Below are positions 31,840 through 41,847 of a stretch of DNA of 64,000 nt, piece after piece. The stretch is from Humulus lupulus (Eukaryota; Streptophyta; Magnoliopsida; Rosales; Cannabaceae). The notes below the pieces were generated by a model that was not told the DNA's origin, searched no databases, and saw nothing but the letters and a program-made list of their open reading frames with translations. The stretch spans positions 215,910,652-215,974,651 of the forward strand of contig NC_084793.1 in the NCBI RefSeq assembly GCF_963169125.1, given 5' to 3'. Each line of letters opens with the position of its first letter. Position 1 is the first letter of the stretch. Made by a program: the position numbers and the translations under genes.

Positions 31840-33666
31840 AACTCAGTAACAACTTGAGGGATTCAATCTTAATCAGAGGTAAGCTTTAAACTATGGTTTT
31901 ATCATTTAAATTATTAGATTTGTTTCAATGTTTTGAAGTGTTTTTAAACCCTCTAGTTTAGTGATTGAAATGGAGAATTAATGAGTTTTAGGACAGAATT
32001 TTTGTTGGGTTTAGTTGCTGGGAACATGTTAGAACTGTTGGGGTGATTGAATTATAATATTGGGGTGATTTTGGTATGGTTAGGACTAGATTTGGCTGGT
32101 GAACATGGAGGAATTTATGGGTTTGAGGGGCCAAGTCGCGACTTTGTCCTTGATAAGTCATGACTCAGCCTGAGCTCAGGCACCTTGGGAGGCCTCTGCC
32201 TGGGGGGCACGCTGCGACTTGTTAGGCCAAGTCATGGCTCGTGCCCTTGGACATAGGGGAGGAGGAGGCTGGTTAGAGGGGCGCGCCGCGATCCACAGGG
32301 GGGCAAGTCGCGGCCCGCCTGGGCATTTTTGCCTTGGGGAGTTTGTTTTGAATTGGAACTTTTTCCTTAGGGCTCGGGATTGTTTCCACTACCCGGGTTG
32401 GTGGAACCCGAGGCCTCGAAGGCTAGGACTTGGTTCGGAAGCCTTTGATCGCTCGTTATTAATAGAATCCTATTTTATGATTATGACTTAGGGTATCGCT
32501 AGGGGCTCGGAACTGGGATCGTGCTCGAGGGTTGTTCTTGTTTACGCTTACTCAGACCTGAGGTAAGGAAACTGCACCCAATACGTGTTATATGTGATTA
32601 GGGTTTGGCCCGACTGTTATATGTTATTATGAATAGGGCTTGGGCCCCACGATGTTTATACTAGGCTATTGTTTCACATGTTTGCTGATAAATGCTTAAG
32701 TGTTTTATGATCGTTGCAAGAACTCTATGGTCAGGGCATGTGGCCCCGTTAAATAGATATGTTTAGTATTGTGGAAAATAGTTATTTAGTTGTATTAGAT
32801 GATTAATGTGCATATGTGCTTAGTTATCGGGATGTGCCTATCCACAGTTGTTTTCTGTATTGAGGTATGTAATCCTGGATAAAGGCTTGACTTATGAGTC
32901 AAGGACGGCAATAACGCGTCACGCGCTAGTCGAAATGCTTAGGCCTAAACAAGTAACGTACTATTACGTTGGTCAACTTTATGGTCGATATTGAACCAAT
33001 GGGGTTGGGCAAGCTCTATGACTAGTGAGACAGAGCTAAGGGTGAGGGCCCCAGGTGACTCTAAAGTCACGTAGCTAGGGCATAGGCCTCGAGAATTGGC
33101 TCTAAGGCCAATTGGTTAGGGCAGGGGCCCCAGGTTGATCCAATGATCATTTGCTTGAACCTAAATGATAGTTTCTACTAGTTGTTAATACTGATTGTAT
33201 TGAATGGGTATTTCAAGGGTTATATTCTTTATTCATGCATATGTTGAGTTTTCTTGCTGAGCCTCGGCTCACGGATGCTTTGTGGTGCATGTAAGAGAAA
33301 GGGAAAGCTTGACCAGCCATGAGTTGGAGAGCTTCGGTGGCGGCGTGTACATATGCGGCTGCTCATCCACCATGATCGAGGCTATCTGAGAGGAACTAGG
33401 GTTATAGCCCTGTTTTGCTGCTTAGGCCGGCTGATGTAACTTTGGATGTGTATTTACCTTCTTAAAATTTTAGTTGTAATATTTGGGATCCCATGTTTAT
33501 GTGAAACTTTTTAAATAAAATTCAACGGTTCTTTGACTAAAATTTTTATCGTAACCCTTGTCACTTACCTTAGTTACACTTTTTAAACCAAACGACATGA
33601 TTATCAGGTCTGACACAATTTTAAGTACACCGTGTAACAGTCATGGATTAGGAGGGTGTTACAACT

Positions 33667-33678
33667 TGGTATCAGAGC
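33667..33678 (+). other. Primer-binding site of element B (initiator Met tRNA)
   Basis: TGGTATCAGAGC begins 3 bases after the LTR end, complementary to the 3' end of plant initiator-Met tRNA. Confidence 0.88.
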
Positions 33679-33887
33679 TGCCAAGGTTTAAGTGTTCCTG
33701 AAGACTGGCCGGGCATGTACATTCATCACTAAAGACAAGCTCGACTCAGGGTTCGGTAACTGTTATGTGTTTATATGTTTAAATGCTTAAACATGATATG
33801 AATGCCTTATCTGCATGCATGTTTAGGAAGCATAAGATTATTTGATAGGGCCTGGCCCTTGACTATTGCATGAATGTTAAAGAATGT

Positions 33888-34170
33888 GCTTATTAGCATC
33901 GTTACTGCTTGTGGATGCAAGGGAACCGCTTATTAGCACTATTATTTGTCTATAGGCCAGGGGAAAATGTTTATTAGCATTGTTATTACTGGCAGGAATT
34001 AAAAAAAATGCTTATTAGCTATGTTGGATTTGTGAAAATACTTGGATGTGCCTATGTGTATTGTTACTTGTTGATGGATATCAGGAGGTGCTTATTAGCA
34101 CTATGAATGAATATATTGTGTGATGGCATGCTTATTAGCATTGCATATGTTTGTTATTTGATGATCTTGG
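33888..34170 (+). repeat. 40-bp periodic array in the leader of element B
   Basis: Seven degenerate units start at 33888, 33928, 33969, 34010, 34050, 34090 and 34130. All but the fifth begin GCTTATTAGC or GTTTATTAGC; the fifth begins GCCTATGTGTATTG. It lies between PBS and gag. Confidence 0.8.
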
Positions 34171-34248
34171 ACCGTCAGGCGGCAAGAGATACAGTTATTA
34201 CTTACCTAATGGCTGATTTGATCTCTGTAGGGTGATTTGGATGTTAGT

Positions 34249-35396
34249 ATGAATCCTCGAAGGTCAGAGAGACTGGCTGGCCAAGAGTTATAGGCTAGTG
34301 AAGGGAATGATCAGGACCATGCCCCACCGCTAGCTCCAAAGATCTGGCAACAAGTGCTTGCTGACGTGCAAGCCAGGTTAGAGAGGCAGGAAGAAGAGAT
34401 ACGCTTCTTAAGACAGCAACAAGTTTCGGCAGGGAACCTATAGGCCGCGATACCTGCAGTGACACAGCCAGAGGTACCAGCAGTTGTACAACCCCAGGCA
34501 GGGGGAGATAGGTGGGAACCCCTATATGAGAGGTTCAGGAAGCAACACCCTCCAGTTTTTTAGGGTATTTTTGATCCACTGAAGGATGAGCAGTGGGTGA
34601 ACATGATAACCACTCTCCTAGACTTCATGAGGGTATGTGGTAATGAGAGAGTGGCCTGTGCCACTTATGTGTTTCGGGAAGATGCCCGAATATGGTGGGA
34701 GGTGGTATCCCAGACTAGAGCAGTTACCACTATGGAGTGGGACGAGTTTAGAACTTTATTCAACGAGAAATACTACAATAATGTAGTTAAAGTTGCAAAG
34801 GCTGAAGAGTTCAACATGTTACTTCAGGGTAACATGTCAATGATTGATTATGCCCTGAAGTTTGACAGATTGGAAAAGTTTGCGGGGGATCTGGTGCCAA
34901 CTGATGGGACCAAAAGAGAGAGGATTCTTCAGGGGCTTCAACCTATGATAGCCCGAGACGTTCGTATTACTATTGTGCCGGGAGTGACTACCTATGAACA
35001 GGCTGTGGAGAATGCGCTTACAGCTGAGAGCACCGAGAACAAGATATGGCATGATAATGCAGCCAGAAGGGATTCAAGGAGGTCGGGACCTCCATTTCCA
35101 GGTTTTGGTAGGGGCAGAGGCCCCATTGATCAACAGAGGAAGACCCCAGACACAATTTCAGCTTCAGGGCCATATAGGAGGCCACGAGGTATACAGATGG
35201 GCCGCCAGTGATGGTGAGACATGGAGGTTCCCAGAGTGTCCTTGGTGTAGGAGGCGCCATGTTGGGGAATGCCGGGCGAAGGCCTGTTTTTTTTGTGGCA
35301 GTACGAGGCACTTGAAGAAGGATTTCCCGAGAGCCAGAAAGGAGGAATCGAAGAAAGTGGACATCCTAATGCCAACTCGGGTGTTCACTTTGACCT
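34249..35396 (+). pseudogene. gag of element B (decayed)
   Basis: The start ATG at 34249 gives MNPRRSERLAGQEL, then stops at 34291, 34441 and 34561. The capsid domain is clear: EPLYERFRKQHPPVF, ATYVFREDARIWWEVVSQ, WDEFRTLFNEKYYNN, EFNMLLQGNMSM, YALKFDRLEKFA. A frameshift near 35200 precedes the nucleocapsid, where the zinc knuckle reads CFFCGSTRHLKKDF; the last Cys of CX2CX4HX4C is Phe. Element E has the intact knuckle. The layout matches E gag, about 500 residues. Confidence 0.8.
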
Positions 35397-36645
35397 AAAC
35401 GGAGGCCGAGGCTAGTCCGTCGGTGGTTCCAGGTCAACTTTCTAGTGCTGGAACCTTTTATACTGTTCTTATTGATTCGGTTGCTACACATTCCTTTGTT
35501 GTTAGTAGGGCTATAGATGGGTTGTGTAGACCTTGTGATTTCTATTCGGTGGGGTTTGGTATGATATTACGTACTGGGGAGTTAGTGGTATCCAGGAGAT
35601 GGATTAGGTCACTACTAATTATGGCAGGGTGTTATTAGTTGACTTGGTGGAGTTGACGATGACCCATTTTGACATAATTCTTGGTATGGGTTGGCTAGAG
35701 AACTATGGGGCATCGATAGACTGTAAGAAGAAGATGGTAACTTTTGAGCCAAAGGGTGAGGACCCCTTTGTTTTTGTTGGCATTGTGCATGGACCCCGTA
35801 TACCTATGATATCAATACTTAGAGCTAGAGACCTATTGCAGGGGGGATGCATAGGGTTCTTAGCTAGTGTGGTGGATACCACTCATGTCATGCCAGTGGG
35901 ACCAGAACAGACTCGATTAGTCTGTGAGTTTCTGGATGTGTTTCCAGAGGACTTGCCAGGGTTACCTCCACACAGGGAAATTGAGTTTGTGATTGAATCG
36001 GCACCAGGGACAGAGTCAGTGGCTAGGGCACCTTATAGGATGACTCCAGCAAAGCTGAAGGAACTGAAGGTTCAACTACAAGAGTTACTTGACTTGGATT
36101 TTATCAGGCCCAGTTGCTCGCTATGGGGCACACCGATTCTCTTTGTGAAGAAGAAGGACAGTTCTTTGAGAATGTGCATCGATTACAGAGAACTGAATAA
36201 GTTGACTATCAAGAAAAGATATCCTCTGCCAAGGATTGATGATCTGTTTGACTAGCTGCAGGGTAGAACAATATTCTCTAAGATAAATCTTCAATCTGGT
36301 TATCATCAGTTGAGGATCAAGGAGGAAGATATACCGAAGACAACTTTTTGCACTAGGTACGAGCATTCTGAGTTTTTGGTGATGTCATTTGGGTTGACTA
36401 ATGCCCCAACAACATTTATGGATTTGATGAACAAAGTGTTCAAGGACTACCTGGACCAGTTTGTGATCATCTTCATTAACGATATATTGATATACTCTCG
36501 GATGGAGATAGAACACAAACATCACCTTAGATTGGTACTACAGAGATTGAGAGAACATAGGTTGTACGCGAAGTTCAAGAAGTGCGAGTTTTGGTTGCCA
36601 CAGGTGACTTTCTTGGGTACATAGTCAGTAAAGATGGTATTAAGG
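35397..36645 (+). pseudogene. Protease and N-terminal RT of element B, cut by element E
   Basis: The protease active site reads LIDSVATHSFVV, with Val for the Gly of Asp-Ser-Gly. After a frameshift near 35632 come [16 protein letters not shown], then [62 protein letters not shown], a TAG at 36253, then FSLTNAP-like [10 protein letters not shown]. The catalytic box is FIND (36472-36483) instead of FIDD. The frame is cut at DGIK|V by E, whose duplication is TAAGG (36641-36645), and resumes at 46900. Confidence 0.85.
36472..36483 (+). other. RT catalytic motif of element B mutated to FIND
   Basis: TTC ATT AAC GAT replaces the usual FIDD. One G-to-A change removes a catalytic Asp. Element E has FIDD at 42616-42627. 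Confidence 0.88.
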
Positions 36646-37084
36646 TGTAGAGTCCAAGAACTTTACTTAGCTAAGTTAGATAGTAGTATAATAGTAAAAA
36701 TAGTATTATCTTTATGACTGTGGATTTTTGGTTCAGACCGGGATTTATTTGGACACTCATAGTAGTACTTGTAGATTTTCTAAGTTTAACTTATAGTTTA
36801 AGAATATTAATTTTAACCTAAGGTTTGATTAATATGACTGATATTGAGGATAATATTTAGTATACTATAAGGTTTAAATAAGAACCAATAGGATTATAAC
36901 ACATGTTATGTATGGGTTATTAATGATTAAGTATTTTGAGGATTAAATTTATTAAGGGTAAAGTTTGAATGCTCTAAGGTCAGTCAGCAGCTTTGAAAAC
37001 GTTTGAGGGCTTAGTCAAGGCTGTTTACTCAATTCAAATTAAGCTAAAAATGTGTAATTTCGTGTTTAAATAATCAGCATACGC

Positions 37085-37210
37085 TGATATATCGCAGCTA
37101 TAGGGGGCGATATATCGCAGCACGAAGATACGAAAAACACGAAACGATGCACGATTGCCTCGGGCATACTGGCCCAGGCGATATATCGCCTACAGGGGGC
37201 GATATATCGT
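37085..37210. promoter_or_regulatory. Palindrome doublets in U3 of the 5' LTR, element E
   Basis: The 12-bp palindrome GCGATATATCGC is at 37107-37118 and 37178-37189, with one-end variants at 37085-37096 and 37199-37210. Spacing within each pair is 21-22 bp; pairs are 71 bp apart. They lie about 185-310 bp upstream of the TATA box. Possible protein-binding sites. Confidence 0.6.
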
Positions 37211-37393
37211 CCCTCTCAGCACATTTTGAAAGTTTTCAAAATCGTTTCCCATTCAAACCTTCAACCTCTTGATAAGTCCAGCATCTTTTTGAACGAGTCT
37301 TCAGCCTCTGCTGAACGATAATTCAAATTATTTTCACTTAAAAAGCCATTATTTTTATTCAAGTTAAATGAAGATCTCTTCATTCCTAAACTC

Positions 37394-37401
37394 TATAAAT
37401 A
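37394..37401 (+). promoter_or_regulatory. TATA box of the 5' LTR, element E
   Basis: TATAAATA in CTCTATAAATAGGACC, same place in the 3' LTR (45727-45734). Confidence 0.65.
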
Positions 37402-38563
37402 GGACCTAGTACCCAGCCATTATTCATCTATTACTCTAAGTTCAGAGGCTGCAAGTTGCTAGGTGAGTGTGAGAGTGTAAACACTTGGGTTGGGAATCAT
37501 AAGCTTGATCATTATAAGCTTATCAAACACTTGGGAAGTAAGGTTTTATAGCATTTCGGTTCAAGGTTTAGATTGGTCTTACAAGTCTTCAAGGTATTTC
37601 CACACTCTAGTTCATTGGTATTATTTTATTTAAGTTCTTACAGTCTTCTACTCAGCCTTCTAACCTTATTCTTATTTTGGTTTGGAAATCTAAGTTCTTG
37701 AGCACAAGGTTTTGGTAAGTATATTTTAATAGTATAGTTCCTTCATCTCTTTCATCTCTTTTTCTTCAATAGACTCACCCTTTCATAAATGGTTTTTAGG
37801 AGTGTTCCAAAGTCCCAACTCTGTCCTCATATCCCGGTATTTTTGGTAAGGAAAATAGGATAGAATTTATATGTTATATGCTTTTATATGTTATCTTATG
37901 ATTTTATGTTATGCAATATGTTATGATATGTATGATTGTAGACTTGGGCATATGACCCATATGACTAACAAGCCCCATATAGATTATGGGCATATGACTT
38001 GCTCAGCTAGCAAGACCCCACTAATCTAATGGGCATATGACTTGTTTAGTCTATGGGACCCCAAGTAATAATGGCCATTATAGTATGTATGTGACATAAG
38101 TGTTATAGTATGTTTTATGTTACCTTATGAATTGTATGTGTATGGTTATGTGTTAGATTTTCCTTGCTGGGCATTAGGCTCATTCCTTTTATGTTTATAT
38201 GTGCAGGAAAATAGCTATAGTGGCGGGAAAGGTTCATGGATGCTTTGGGTATGTGTATTGAGGCGGAATGGATTCAAGGAGTCGAGAGTTTCGATTTCGA
38301 GGATGTAGTTTTGTTTCTTATGGTTTTTACATGTATTTTTCCGCATCTTATTATGTAAATCTCTTTTTAATTATGTCATGTTTTGATTTTAAAACAATGG
38401 GATCCCATATCCTACTTAATATTTTATGTAAGGTACATCTTTATTTTTACAAGTTTCTTAATAAAGTTATGGTCTTTTCACTTGTAAGCTTTATTAATGT
38501 TTAGTATTTATGTATAGTTTTCGTTAATGGTCCAAAAGTCTAGAGTAGTTAGGTCATTACAGT

Positions 38564-38574
38564 TGGTATCAGAG
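38564..38574 (+). other. Primer-binding site of element E (initiator Met tRNA)
   Basis: TGGTATCAGAG begins 3 bases after the LTR end. Confidence 0.85.
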
Positions 38575-38589
38575 AAACGGTTCCTTCGC

Positions 38590-39148
38590 ATGAAGTTCTC
38601 CTCGATACACACACTCAAAAGCTCCGAATCTGAACGCCAAGTAAGTATTTAAGTTATAAGTTATTTTGCTTATGTGTATAGCTAACAATTTTTAGTATAT
38701 ATGTTTTCAGTTAAGTATGAACGGAGCTTTAACCTATCAGGATATTCGAGCCATTAAGGCTTTAAAAAGAATAAGGGAGCCAAGAAACACCGTAGGAGCA
38801 CTAGAAAGAATCACACGAAGACTGCTTTTGTTCCACAAAGAGATAGGTCACCTTCAAGAGTCTAAGCAAATAATGATGAGATCAACGGAACAATATGTAT
38901 TAATAATTAGACTATTTAAAGATTTCCATCCTGTAATAGCAGCCTTAGAAGAAATATGGGAAACCATGAACGATGAGGACGAACTGCCATTAGTGATGCG
39001 ATATTATTTCCTCTTAATTAGGTTCACTGCAAAATCAGAATTTCAGTTTACAAATGAGCAAAAGCATAGGATTTTCACAAACCTTCCTAGAGGACATTTT
39101 GATGCACATGACAATGATGATTACGAGGAGATAGATACGATATGCTAG
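38590..39148 (+). CDS. Spliced pre-gag ORF of element E, unknown function
   Basis: An ATG at 38590 opens 17 codons (MKFSSIHTLKSSESERQ) ending exactly at a splice donor (CAA|GTAAGT, 38641). After a 70-bp intron with acceptor TTTTCAG at 38710, the frame continues LS-MNGALTYQDIR to TAG at 39146. The spliced protein is about 162 residues; the second exon alone is 143 codons. It is predicted helical and charged, with no transmembrane segment or known motif that I recognise, and an acidic end (DAHDNDDYEEID). There are no stops, unlike gag-pol downstream. Tekay elements usually go straight from PBS to gag, so this is unusual. It may be a captured host sequence or a regulatory ORF. Whether it is translated is unknown. 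Confidence 0.55.
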
Positions 39149-39496
39149 ATGAAGGATCGGATGTAGAAGATCCCAATTTTTAGAATAGTAGTTTTCATTG
39201 TTTGTTTTATTTCTTTCTTTATGATTGTAATAAGTGAAAACTATTTTTCCAAATTAATTTCATGTTATTTTATTATCATGTATGAGTTTGATTTTATTTT
39301 TCCAATCATAATAAATACTAAATAAAATGAATAATGACTAAGTTCGGTGAGGGTGGATACAAATCAATGAACCAAGTTTCCTTATTGAGAGTTAGGGGGC
39401 CTTAGTAGTGGGAACGATTTTACTGATCCCAGCCCTCCCTCAATATGGTTAACTATGGAACAAAGATAGGTTTCGAGCCTGAGAATTAAGTCATAT
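39149..39496. other. Untranslated stretch after the pre-gag ORF
   Basis: AT-rich sequence with several AATAAA-like signals (for example near 39310), which would suit a 3' end for the pre-gag transcript. No gene. Confidence 0.35.
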
Positions 39497-39501
39497 AGGA
39501 T

Positions 39502-40094
39502 TTTTATCCAAAAAATTAGCATTGATGACGTGGCAAGTGATCCCTGGACACGTGGCTGACACTTGGAAAAGTTCTGCTAGAGTATCGACCAGAAGACGCA
39601 TTAGGAGCAGTAAGCAGCCTAGTCTTACCTGCGACCAGTCTGGTCGATAGTTCCACATACAAAGCAACATTAATGAGAAGATCTTTGCAAATGTCGAATT
39701 TAACTCACACAATCTCCTGAGTATCCGATTATTCATGAAAGAATATCTGTAACAATCTTTTGTAATCCCCCTTGAGCCTATAAATAGCAAAAGATAGCTC
39801 AAGGAAGGGACTTTTGGCTTTTGAATCATTAGAGACTATAGTAATTCTCCTAGTAAAATTGTATTGTTCTTGAGAGGTTAGTGAAACTCATTGAACCCTT
39901 GTTCTTTGATCACTCCTTTGGTTCTCATATCAATAACAATCTAAGTGGACGTAGGTTATTACTAGATCCTGGGGCCGAACCATTATAAAAATATCGTGTT
40001 CTTATTACTTTTCGTCATTACGTTCTTCTCTACACATTCATTCATATAAAGCATATTCTGACTCCGTGTCAGTTGGCCAAAACTTGGGTCAACA
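39502..40094 (+). mobile_element. Solo LTR of the D family inside element E
   Basis: 593 bp, exactly the length of the D LTR (53371-53963), in inverse orientation to it. It is flanked by AGGAT (39497-39501 and 40095-40099). It begins TTTTATCC, where TGTTATCC is expected, and ends GGGTCAACA. A sense TATA box TATAAATA is at 39779-39786. It differs clearly from the D copy (more than 10% by eye), so it came from another family member. Confidence 0.9.
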
Positions 40095-40099
40095 AGGAT

Positions 40100-40308
40100 A
40101 ATTAGAAACAAACTTAGAAAATAAAGATGGCTTGTTTTTCTAAGTATAGAAACCCACTCTAAATAATAAATAAAGACTTATATAATTTTTTCATAAGAAG
40201 TCATAATAAATAGGTCCGAGATATGTTTGTTTTAGAATAAGTTTTTACCTTAGAGCCTATTAGGTAAAGTTCTAACATGTTTCTTTCAACTGTTAGAACT
40301 CTGCTACG
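40100..40308. other. Untranslated leader before gag, element E
   Basis: AT-rich. It ends CAACTGTTAGAACTCTGCTACG before the gag ATG; CTGTTAG could serve as a splice acceptor for a gag mRNA that skips the pre-gag ORF. Confidence 0.35.
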
Positions 40309-41847
40309 ATGTCGCTCCGAAGATCTGCACGGACCAACAGAAACGCCTCCAACGCCGTCCCAATAACCAATGAAGCCCCTCCAGTTCGCAGAAGGGGAGT
40401 GCGTGCTAATGCCCGCCGCAACGCACCAGCACCGCCAGCTGACAACACTGCAGAGATCGCTAGACTGCGAATGCAAGTTGAGGAACTTTTGCAGCAACAA
40501 CGCCAACGAGCTCAAACTCAGCCTCAGCCACAGCTGCAGCCGCAGCCACAACAAATGGCCCCAACACCCCAACAAGTTGGTCCATATGGGGGATGGCCAG
40601 TGATGAACTACGCGCCATATCCAGTACCGAACATGGAGCCAGTGTATGAGAGGTTCCGCAAGCAGCACGCTCCAAACTTCGAAGGGACTACAGACCCCTT
40701 TGAGGCAGAAGAATGGCTAAGGAATGTGGAGCCGATTCTGACGCACATGAATCTTAGTAATGCGGATCGCATATCCTGCGTCTCATCATTGCTCAAGAAG
40801 GATGCCAGGATATGGTGGGACTTGGTCCAACAATCGCATGATGTTGCCACCATGACATGGACCAGATTTGTGGAGCTGTTCCACAAAAAGTACTACAACT
40901 CAGGTGTACTCGCTTCAAGAGTTGAGGAATTTGCCAACTTGAAGCAAGGAAATTTATCAGTGGCAGAGTATGCTCGTCAGTTCGACCGCTTAGCTAAGTT
41001 CGCATCTGAGATGGTTCCAACTAATTTTCTGAGGGTAAACAAATTTGTTAGAGGACTTCGACCAAAAATCGAGATGGGGGTTAAACTAGCAAACCCAGGG
41101 AATACTACATATGCCGACGTTCTTGAGATGGCAATAGAAGTAGAGAGGTTGCAGGCTAATGTAAGTAAAGAAGAAGCCAGTAAGCCTGAACCTAGACAGC
41201 AGAGTCAACCTCAGACCAATCGGAACAACAACCATAACGGCAACAATCAGTTCAACAACAACGATAACGGCCAGAAAAGATGGCATCCGGATAACAAGCA
41301 ATTCGACAGCGATAAGAGGGCACGTACGAATAATGGGGGAAATAGGCCGGGTTATGTAGAATACCCACCATATGCTAAGTGTCAGAAGGAACATCCTGGA
41401 GAATGTCGTGCAAACACAAAGGAATGTTTTAGCTGTGGTCAGGAAGGACACCGGAAAAGAGATTGTCCTCAGCGCAAGCTAGAAGGAAAGAAAGACGACA
41501 AGATGGTTCCTGCTAGGGTTTTTGCTTTAACCCAAGGAGAGGCTGATGCTAGCAATAAGGTGGTCACAGGTCAGGTTTCTATCCTCAATAACTTATGCTC
41601 TATATTGTTTGATTTGGGAGCCACTCATTCGTATATCTCGTTAGGAATGATAGAAAAACTAGACAAACCTTGTGAAAGATTTAGAACTAGGTTTCTAACC
41701 GAGTTGCCTTCGGGCAAAGTAGTTCTATCATCACGGATAGTACGAGGCGTACCGATCAAGATTGAGGACATAGAACTAGAAGGAGACCTGATAGAACTAG
41801 TAATCAAGGACTTCGACGTAATACTAGGCATGGACTGGCTAGCATGA
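40309..41847 (+). CDS. gag and protease N-part of element E
   Basis: A 512-codon open frame, MSLRRSARTNRNASN. Residues about 60-100 are Gln-rich. The capsid domain (about 100-290) reads EPVYERFRKQHAPNFEGTTD, LLKKDARIWWDLVQQ, RFVELFHKKYYNS, EEFANLKQGNLSVAEYARQF. An Asn-rich linker follows, then the zinc knuckle CFSCGQEGHRKRDC (CX2CX4HX4C intact). After it come VPARVFALTQGEA and the protease active-site region ILFDLGATHSYIS, with Leu for Ser in Asp-Ser-Gly, then DFDVILGMDWLA. It stops at TGA (41845-41847), probably CGA before mutation, since related elements continue with a basic residue and H-G. Gag itself looks complete. Confidence 0.85.
   Translation: MSLRRSARTNRNASNAVPITNEAPPVRRRGVRANARRNAPAPPADNTAEIARLRMQVEELLQQQRQRAQTQPQPQLQPQPQQMAPTPQQVGPYGGWPVMNYAPYPVPNMEPVYERFRKQHAPNFEGTTDPFEAEEWLRNVEPILTHMNLSNADRISCVSSLLKKDARIWWDLVQQSHDVATMTWTRFVELFHKKYYNSGVLASRVEEFANLKQGNLSVAEYARQFDRLAKFASEMVPTNFLRVNKFVRGLRPKIEMGVKLANPGNTTYADVLEMAIEVERLQANVSKEEASKPEPRQQSQPQTNRNNNHNGNNQFNNNDNGQKRWHPDNKQFDSDKRARTNNGGNRPGYVEYPPYAKCQKEHPGECRANTKECFSCGQEGHRKRDCPQRKLEGKKDDKMVPARVFALTQGEADASNKVVTGQVSILNNLCSILFDLGATHSYISLGMIEKLDKPCERFRTRFLTELPSGKVVLSSRIVRGVPIKIEDIELEGDLIELVIKDFDVILGMDWLA

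Larger units (their letters stand above)
18792..33663 (+). repeat. 5' LTR of element B, interrupted by element C
   Basis: LTR sequence occupies 18792-19488 and 31845-33663, about 2516 bp without C and its duplication. The 3' copy is 2451 bp. It ends GGGTGTTACA at 33663, directly before the PBS. The inner half contains GC-rich stretches (about 32120-32320) and the segment GAGTTGGAGAGCTTC. ORFs here are LTR noise. Confidence 0.88.
36646..38561 (+). repeat. 5' LTR of element E
   Basis: 1916 bp. The TATA box TATAAATA is at 37394-37401. The upstream U3 holds four GATATATCGC palindromes (37085-37210). ORFs at 38117-38504 recur in the other LTR and are not credible genes. Confidence 0.92.

Noticed and set aside
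38117..38504. ORFs of 63 and 78 codons in the LTRs of E
   Set aside because: Repeated in the 3' LTR (46450-46837) because the LTRs are nearly identical; no sign of coding use.
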